A stretch of 64,000 bases of DNA from Lamellibrachia columna. Its lineage: Eukaryota; Annelida; Polychaeta; Sabellida; Siboglinidae. The DNA lies in the NCBI GenBank assembly GCA_963662155.1, contig OY759264.1:17869142-17933141 (forward strand), in the 5' to 3' direction. Position numbers and translations under genes: made by a program. Below are positions 58,141 to 64,000 of this stretch, piece by piece. How positions within the stretch are numbered: the first letter of the stretch is position 1; each line of letters starts with the position of its first letter. Under the pieces are notes generated by a model, which did no database searches, was not told where the DNA came from, and saw only the letters and a list, made by a program, of their open reading frames with translations.

Positions 58141-59250
58141 ATTGTTACAAATAAAGAGGTTAAGTAATTTGATACATGTAGACCTGTAAGTAAAGAATGA
58201 CAATATTTGACATTGTTGTTACATTGGGTAAGAATATTTTGTGTCTTGCTAAATGTATGACTACATGTTAACTGTTAACGTGTTTGATTAAATTAATACA
58301 CTATCAACTAGATTTTTAAGCTTTGACTTATTATGGCTCTCTTACCGGCGTTAGGAAAGAAATATTTACTATGTATCCCTTCTAAAAACATTTGTGACGA
58401 ATAGTTTGTGATTTTATTTTAGGCATTATTCACCCATCTAACCCTTAATGTATCACAACAATGCTAGAAAGGTTGATTAACATGCCAACATTTAAAAATT
58501 AATCTATACTAGCTATAGAATCGCCATAAAATAACAACAAACTTTCAAATTGCAGTGTACGGGTAGAAGCAGCATGGGGAATCCCCAGGAAAAGCCCCCT
58601 TACATCGCAGTGATGCAGTTCACAACTTGTACACGAACAAGTAACAAGTTTGCCGTGCTGAACCTCCCTACTGTGTTTAATGCATGCCTCCACACAACGT
58701 AGCAACAGTGCTATTGCACAATGAATCATCGAATGTGGAACTGTGTTATTTCACTTTCAGTGAGTTCATTATTTTAATAGTCATAACGACGACTGCAAAG
58801 AGTCAATAAGCTACACGATTCTAGTACGTCTATGTACACTCAAATAGTCTTGTTTGCTTAGAACTGAGTGTGTCAGATCTTGCTTGAATTATGTAAATCA
58901 TATAAATCATATTAACCAGGGACAATGATCAAATATATGTTTGAATGGTACTAACAATTCCAGTATTAATTACTCTTTTCAATGCAATCTGCCTGCATAA
59001 CAATGATTCGCATATACTCAGCTTATCACTAACCAACATGTGGGCATATCACTCCACCATAACACAAACCAATATCCATTGTAATATGTGACATGTAAAA
59101 GATGTGCAAAGATTACAGCTTATATCCATATAAGAAATGTTGCCATGTCTGCAGTTGGTTTTTGATTAGCATTCATAACATAATGGTATTACATATATAT
59201 GTGATCTTTCAATGAAATAAATAAAAAATACAAAAACAAGGTTAACAAAC

Positions 59251-59365
59251 CTGCTTCCCAAGTAACAGAAGTATTTCGTCCTTGATCCACAGTGTGGCTT
59301 ATGCCGAAGTCTGCTAGCTTCAAACACTCCTGTCCATCACTGAAAACAATAAATGCATTCTCGGG
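59251..59365 (-). pseudogene. Kinase exon with ADFG motif, copy 2, acceptor lost
   Basis: Same 115-nt exon as copy 1, reading PENAFIVFSDGQE, CLKLADFGISHTVDQGRNTS. The splice acceptor is 'gatgttacaa' instead of 'gatgttacag': the AG is mutated, so normal splicing into the exon is lost. Confidence 0.8.
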
Positions 59366-60286
59366 TTGTAACATCAAAATCGTGATATATATAAATTATC
59401 AACTGCTTTAAAAAAACAATGACATTTTAGTTTTGTTTTAAATAAATCATTTTATATGACCTATTTTCCAAAGGTTCAATTGGGAGATTGTTTTATGGTT
59501 TAATATTAAAACATCATTTATCTTAATGCATGTATCAAAATAATGTGTGAATGTGTGTGTACACAGGTATGTGTGATGCGTCTAGTATTGTAGTGTAGTG
59601 AATAGTTTGTAGTGCATGCGCTTTACTCTCGCTTTCAGCTGCAGCCACCAGCTAGCGCCCTTTTTGGGGGTGAAAGGGGACATGAGTGCAAAAGCCTCCT
59701 GTGCTGGTGCGTTGCCTCCCCACAGACAAGGTGCAGTGTACAGAGTCCACCCATGGGTGGACATGTCCCAACACTCACTAAATCAGTCCCCAATTATGGG
59801 CAAATAGTAACTTTGGGATGTCCTAGCGAGTGCCCATTATATGTAGCTATGATCCTCTGGGGTCAAAACACACCTATCATGCCAGTACACAGACCGCACA
59901 TCACCAGGGCATACATTTCTATTTTCTTTTCTAAATGTCCTTTGTTGTACAGCTAAGTTTTGTTCCTGTCGAACAAATGCAAATGCAAACTGAACATTAT
60001 TGTGCCTTTTGAAGTTTTGAGAATTGCTCATGTCACATTATTAACAATACTGATTTTTTCATTTCCAAACATGCATGGTACACTTTCAATTATTATTATT
60101 AGCCATAGTGTGCCTCTGAATTTACTCCTCCCTTTGTTGACCACATGAATCATATAATATTGTCAAAATCACATATTCTGAAGATGTTTACACTACTTTG
60201 TTGCTGCAATTCAATGGATTCAATACATAAGGCCTACACACTTGACCATTTAAACAATCTGTGTCAAGAATAACAATAATGCCAAC

Positions 60287-60493
60287 CTTCAAATCTCGGT
60301 GAATGATCTTTGGTTCCGGTGTACCAAGATGACAAAGTCCAGATAGCAGATCCTTTATAAAACCAGCAGCTGTTTGTTTCCATTTGTCTTCAGATTGGTT
60401 GATCACACGGTCCAGTTCCAACCATTCTTGCAAGTTGTACTCACATAGCTCCAAGATGATGTATCCAAGCCTCCCCTTTGGCCATGTGGTCCA
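60287..60493 (-). CDS. Kinase hinge and catalytic-loop exon, complete
   Basis: A 207-nt exon with acceptor 'ctcttgcttttag' and donor 'gttggc'. It starts in phase 0 with WTTWPKGRLGYIILELCEYN (hinge and alpha-D), continues LQEWLELDRVINQSEDKW, then 'AAGFIKDLLSGLCHLGTPEP' and KIIHRDLK. The 'MELC' / 'LELCE' hinge with a long alpha-D loop and HRDLK resembles IRE1/RNase L-like kinases. Its phase fits directly after the + strand exon at 23,154-23,313, which ends SYK in phase 0. Intact by itself, but all downstream exons in this copy are disabled. No N-lobe exon is visible on the - strand between here and 64,000. Confidence 0.75.
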
Positions 60494-61085
60494 CTAAAAG
60501 CAAGAGAGAACATATTCAATATGAAGCTGGTTATCTTTATGGGCTAAAACACGAAATCATGTTAACCTATGCTGATCTAACATGAAGCAATATTATGGTT
60601 ATGTAACATGCTTATATATTTCTCTTTCCCTACATTACTAATGCATACATCCTTGCATGTATTGTATTGTTTGATCATAATTACATCCTGTTATGTCGTT
60701 CAATAGTCTCAGTTCTTCAAAATGTAAGCACACAATTGGAAAATGCGGGTGCTTGAACCAATGGTTGAAATTGTGTGCGCGGCCAACTGCCCATACTGCG
60801 GGCCAGAAGGCCGTCTTGCATTATGCTGATTGGTTGGAAGTGCTCCTTGTATTACTATGCAGCTACTGTACAATATTTGCAGACGTGAGAGTAATTTAAA
60901 TATTACACTATGACCTAACCAACATTCACCTTATGAGACATGCTAGAGTTGAGTTTTACCTACGAGGTAGGTAAGTGTTTATACACTCGTGAGTTGTGAT
61001 TCTTGATATAGGTATCATTGATATATAAAGACACAGGTTGTGATCCTCTCTTGTCAGGTTATTTTGATAGTTATATTTCATCTAT
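60494..61085. other. No feature recognised
   Basis: Non-coding; a 'tacctacgaggtaggta' palindrome lies at 60,957-60,973 and could be near the start of the retroelement that follows. No LTR pair found. Confidence 0.35.
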
Positions 61086-61118
61086 ACAAGGTTCTTATAG
61101 CATTCTGGTAGAATCCGT

Positions 61119-62115
61119 ATGACAATCGGCGAAAGGCTGAAATTGGAAGGTAAAGAATTACTAGACTTTGCTAGACAGGATTATATTTCATCTATACAAG
61201 GTTCTTTAACAGGAGCAGGAGCAACAATGATCTAAAGAAGATGCCGATTGCGCTAGAGAAGAGAGAGCTGCCGAAAAACAAAGAGTGAAAGAGGCAGAGG
61301 AGATGAAGATGCAGCTCAAGGGAGAGGAGAGGAATATGCAACATTAGAAAGAAATGGTGGCCCTGCAAATGGAAGCAGAGAAGGTATGTGCTGATTCCAT
61401 CAATTATATCTGTAATTCAGATTCCTCCAGCGAGCACAGAACAGGTATGAAACTTCCCAAGTTACCTGAATTCCGTGAAGCTGAAGATAAAATAGATGCT
61501 AATCTTTTGCAATTCGAACGTTACGCTGAGAATGCGGGGTGGAACTTGGACGACTATGCACTTGGCTTGAGTAGTTTATTAACAGGCCGAGCACTTGGAA
61601 GTGTATTGTCAGTTACCTAGAGATGAGATGAATGATTACACTAAACTTAGGCAGGCTCTGTTGGTTAAGTTTTCCCTGACCGAGGAAGATTTCAGGAAGA
61701 AATTTTAATACAGCAAGCAGGGTCCTGGCGAGACAGCTTCGCAGTATTTAGCTCGATTGGAGAATTTCTTGGACCAATGGATAACTTTATCTGGGATCAG
61801 TAATACCTTTGGTAAGTTGAGAGAACTTATTTTGTGAGATCAATTTCTTCATTCTTGTCCCCATGATCAGGCACTTTTCATTCGAGAGCGTACTCCCAAG
61901 GATATTAGTTCACTTGAGGAACTTGCAGAGACATTCACTGCATCTCATTCTGTGGTTGGGATTAGAGGTCCATTTAAGATTACTCCAGTCCATACACAGG
62001 CAGTGTAGAGTAAGGATCGAGATCCAAAGCCATCCCAATCTTTCTCATGTCCAATGCGTGAACCAATAAGGTGTTATCGGTGTGACAAGGTGGGACACAT
62101 AGCTAGAAATTGTCC
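61119..62115 (+). pseudogene. Ty3/gypsy-type gag with zinc knuckle (frameshifted)
   Basis: The ATG at 61,119 opens 'MTIGERLKLEGKELLDFARQ'. After stops near 61,233 the frame at 61,354 continues with 'KLPKLPEFREAEDKIDANLL', 'QFERYAENAGWNLDDYALGL' and 'SSLLTGRAL', the gag core seen in metazoan gypsy elements. Later frames give 'LRQALLVKFSLTEEDFRKKF', 'LARLENFLDQWI', 'FIRERTPKDISSLEELAET' and a CCHC knuckle, CYRCDKVGHIARNC (62,072-62,113), which binds RNA. At least three frame changes or stops disable it. A 26-bp direct repeat 'ttatatttcatctatacaag' occurs at 61,072 and 61,182. Confidence 0.8.
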
Positions 62116-62722
62116 CATGGAAAAACCACAACCACCGAATCTAAGACCATGGAGCCCCAAGAACATTGTGGGGAATGCCTGTCTATCTGTAGGTAATCCC
62201 ACTAATCAGTGTAGTAATTAAGCTGTTCTGAAATGTGGATGTAGTTTCCCTGTCATTGGTAACGTGTGTGATCACATTCCGTCTAATCTGCCAATTACAC
62301 AAGGATGTGTCGGTGAAACACCATTAATATCCTCCGGGACACAGTGTGTAGCAGAATAGTTGGGAGACGTGATCTTGTTAGGGACGATCAACTCATAGGA
62401 AAGAAGCAAATATTAGTAATGATAAATCATTCTGCTATTACCATGCCCACAGCTAGATGTAAGATAGTTTCACCTAACTTCTCTGGGGAAGTAGAGGTGT
62501 CCTGCATCACAAATCCTATTTGCGATGTAATTATCGGAAATGTTCAAGGGGTACACCCCGACTTATGGGGAGACAGTGAGTTAGACAAAGATGAGTCACC
62601 TTTGTAAAAATGTGACCAATGATGACCAGGGTCCTCTCAAAGAGAACGTAATCTGTGTAGTTGTAACCAGAGCTGAAGCAGCGAAACAAGAGTGAAAGAT
62701 TAGTCCGCTTAAAGCTCCCGCT
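62116..62722 (+). pseudogene. Gypsy-type protease-region remnant
   Basis: The frame from 62,344 reads 'RRDLVRDDQLIGKKQ', 'MPTARCKIVSPNFSGEVEV', 'NPICDVIIGNVQG', as in the aspartic protease region of gypsy elements that ends 'LIIGNIPGA', followed by a 'VVTRAEAAKQE' piece (about 62,660) that normally links protease to reverse transcriptase. The catalytic D-S/T-G is not recognisable. Confidence 0.7.
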
Positions 62723-63103
62723 GTGAGTAATGTTAATTTGACAAATGAGCCCTCTAGAGATAATCTGAAAACTTCGCAGTTGCATTACAAAGGTCATTTC
62801 AACAAGAAGGCGCGTATGAGAACTCTCAACATAGGTGACCAGGTACTCGTAATGCTGCCCACTGATTACATTAAGTTGCTAATGCAATGGAAAGGACCTT
62901 ATGAAGTAATAGAGAAGGTCGGGTCAACCGATTACCGAATCCGGGTTGGAAACAACACTAAGATCTTCCATATGAACATGTTAAAGAAATATGTTTCCAG
63001 GTCGACAGAGGAAGTAGTAGCTACTGTGGCTATCTTGGATCCTCCTGATGATTCTTCTTTAGAGATAGAACCACTGCTAGGGAAACCGGAAAATACCTTT
63101 TGA
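62723..63103 (+). pseudogene. Gypsy-type integrase C-terminal domain
   Basis: Open frame of 126 codons containing 'HYKGHFNKKARMRTLNIGDQ', 'VLVMLPTDYIKLLMQWKGPY' and 'DYRIRVGNNTKIFHMNMLKK', the GPY/F-type C-terminal domain of gypsy integrases (GPYEVIEKVG). It follows the protease remnant directly, so RT, RNase H and the integrase catalytic core (normally about 2.5 kb) are deleted. Confidence 0.8.
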
Positions 63104-63149
63104 GCAAGTATCTATTTCACTGCTTTCTCTAGTCCTTCAGGGCTATTCC

Positions 63150-63692
63150 AGTTTCGACGAATGCTATTTTTTCTGCATTTCTGTACCTGAATGCATTCCT
63201 TGCATCATTCCGCATACGTTCCGGTAAAAAAGTTCATATATTCTTTAAAAAAATTGTGTTTTAGGCCACTTTTAATCCGTTTTACAAATCAAAATAGCAT
63301 GGCACGTGTGCGATTTGCAATGCCTTGGTACCATCAGAACCGCGAAGGCGATGTTTGTGCGTATTGAGCATACAATTACGCAACGTAAAAAATGAAGAGA
63401 AAAAATTTAGTAAATAGGCTCAAACATTTTTTAAAACGAAAGAATTCTAGAAAAAAAAGAAAATATTCTCCACAGTTTTCATATTAAATGCAACATTTGT
63501 AGAGCACATACAGTCACTTCTAATGTAATATTTCATATTTTATTTAATTAAATATTTTATGTTGCAAATATTATTTGTACGAAAATTATATGATAATAGT
63601 TGCTATGCGCATGCATAACTACAAGGAGACTTCTCAATGCATGTCATTGTTAATAATGACATTTTAAAAGAATGCATGGGTTAAATTATCTG
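63150..63692 (+). repeat. Solo terminal repeat of the 34-38 kb transposon
   Basis: Matches the left terminal repeat from 'ctgaatgcattccttgcatc' through 'attgtgttttaggccacttt', 'ccatcagaaccgcgaaggcg' and 'gtcattgttaata' to 'gggttaaattatctgt', with a deletion around 63,297 and many substitutions. It ends where the next LINE begins; no partner repeat is visible before the window end. Confidence 0.75.
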
Positions 63693-63699
63693 TATCAAT

Positions 63700-64000
63700 A
63701 AACCCGCCAAGCAGCAGCAGAGCAGTATGTGTTACATCAGCAGACAACTTTCAAGCACCATGGATTTCACCAGATGCAGGAACCATAACCAAATTGATCA
63801 TATTCTTGTCCAGAGGAAACTCAAAGGCCAGCTGAAGAACTGTAGGACATACAGATTTGCAGAACTGGGCTCAGACCACTTCTTGGTCATAGCAAACATA
63901 AACGTCAAACCCTGTGTTTCACAATCACACAGGAAAGTAGTCAAGAAGTACGAAGTGGAAAAGCTTTGTGGTAGAGAGACAAGGCAAGAGTTCCAAGTGA
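63700..64000 (+). pseudogene. LINE endonuclease (APE-type) C-terminal fragment, runs off window
   Basis: One frame reads 'FQAPWISPDAGTITKL' and, after a one-base shift, another reads 'NQIDHILVQRKLKGQ', 'CRTYRFAELGSDHFLVIANI' and 'NVKP'. The W-x-S-P-D-x-x-T, x-Q-I-D-H-I-L-V and S-D-H-x-L-V motifs are the last active-site blocks of the apurinic-endonuclease domain of LINEs such as RTE-like elements. The reverse transcriptase, if present, would lie beyond 64,000. Confidence 0.75.

Larger units (their letters stand above)
56558..60442. repeat. Segmental duplication, copy 2
   Basis: Direct copy of 48,820-52,597. It retains one more kinase exon (57,521-57,603) and, just beyond its right end, the full hinge/catalytic-loop exon, so it is the more complete version and possibly the parent. 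Intron-like sequence fills the gaps between exons. Confidence 0.85.

Overview
This window looks like intergenic and intronic DNA from an invertebrate animal, probably marine (a lancelet or a mollusc would fit; I cannot decide from sequence alone). The reasons are: no dense prokaryotic coding; short exon-like segments with GT/AG borders in matching phases; and a mix of metazoan transposons (CR1/L2-like and RTE-like LINEs, a DIRS-type tyrosine-recombinase retroelement, a Penelope-like fragment, a Ty3/gypsy relic, tRNA-derived SINEs, a Polinton/Maverick-type polymerase). Almost every recognisable gene is broken.

Region 1-20.7 kb is a repeat field. Its core (about 2,605-15,637) is five head-to-tail copies of a 2.6 kb unit arranged A-B-A-B-A with a 5.2 kb higher-order period. 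Each unit carries a 33-bp candidate mini-exon with a polypyrimidine tract + TTTGCAG acceptor and a GTAAGT donor, and a diverged 45-bp relative lies upstream. The 33-bp segment differs far more between A and B units than its flanks do, and four of six internal differences fall at third positions of one Ser/Pro-rich reading frame. This is the least explained signal in the window. Diverged and inverted pieces of the same family, plus degraded LINE fragments, surround the array.

Region 20.7-24 kb holds two intact N-lobe exons of a protein kinase on the + strand (glycine loop split across the junction, phases matching). Region 24-27.7 kb holds a 51-bp tandem repeat and an 837-aa protein-primed family B DNA polymerase that stops just after motif A. 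Region 27.7-33 kb holds two minisatellites and a decayed DIRS-type element (gag, RT, RNase H, recombinase). Region 33.2-39.7 kb holds two fragments of a RecQ-like helicase with a 4 kb long-terminal-inverted-repeat transposon between them; that transposon contains a PIF/Harbinger-like transposase fragment. Region 40-48 kb is mostly unassignable, with a cluster of AGGTCA half-sites and a GC-rich gag-like Ser/Arg-rich ORF.

Region 48.4-60.5 kb is a segmental duplication: two copies of a 3.8 kb block on the - strand carrying C-lobe exons of a kinase (HRDLK, ADFG, xSE, subdomain IX-XI) whose exon phases fit the + strand N-lobe exons at 21-23 kb. Both copies are disabled. Nested LINE fragments and a SINE lie between them. 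Region 61-64 kb holds a gypsy-type retroelement lacking the centre of pol, a third terminal-repeat copy of the 34-38 kb transposon, and a LINE endonuclease running off the end. The best biological leads are the mini-exon array and the kinase split across opposite strands.
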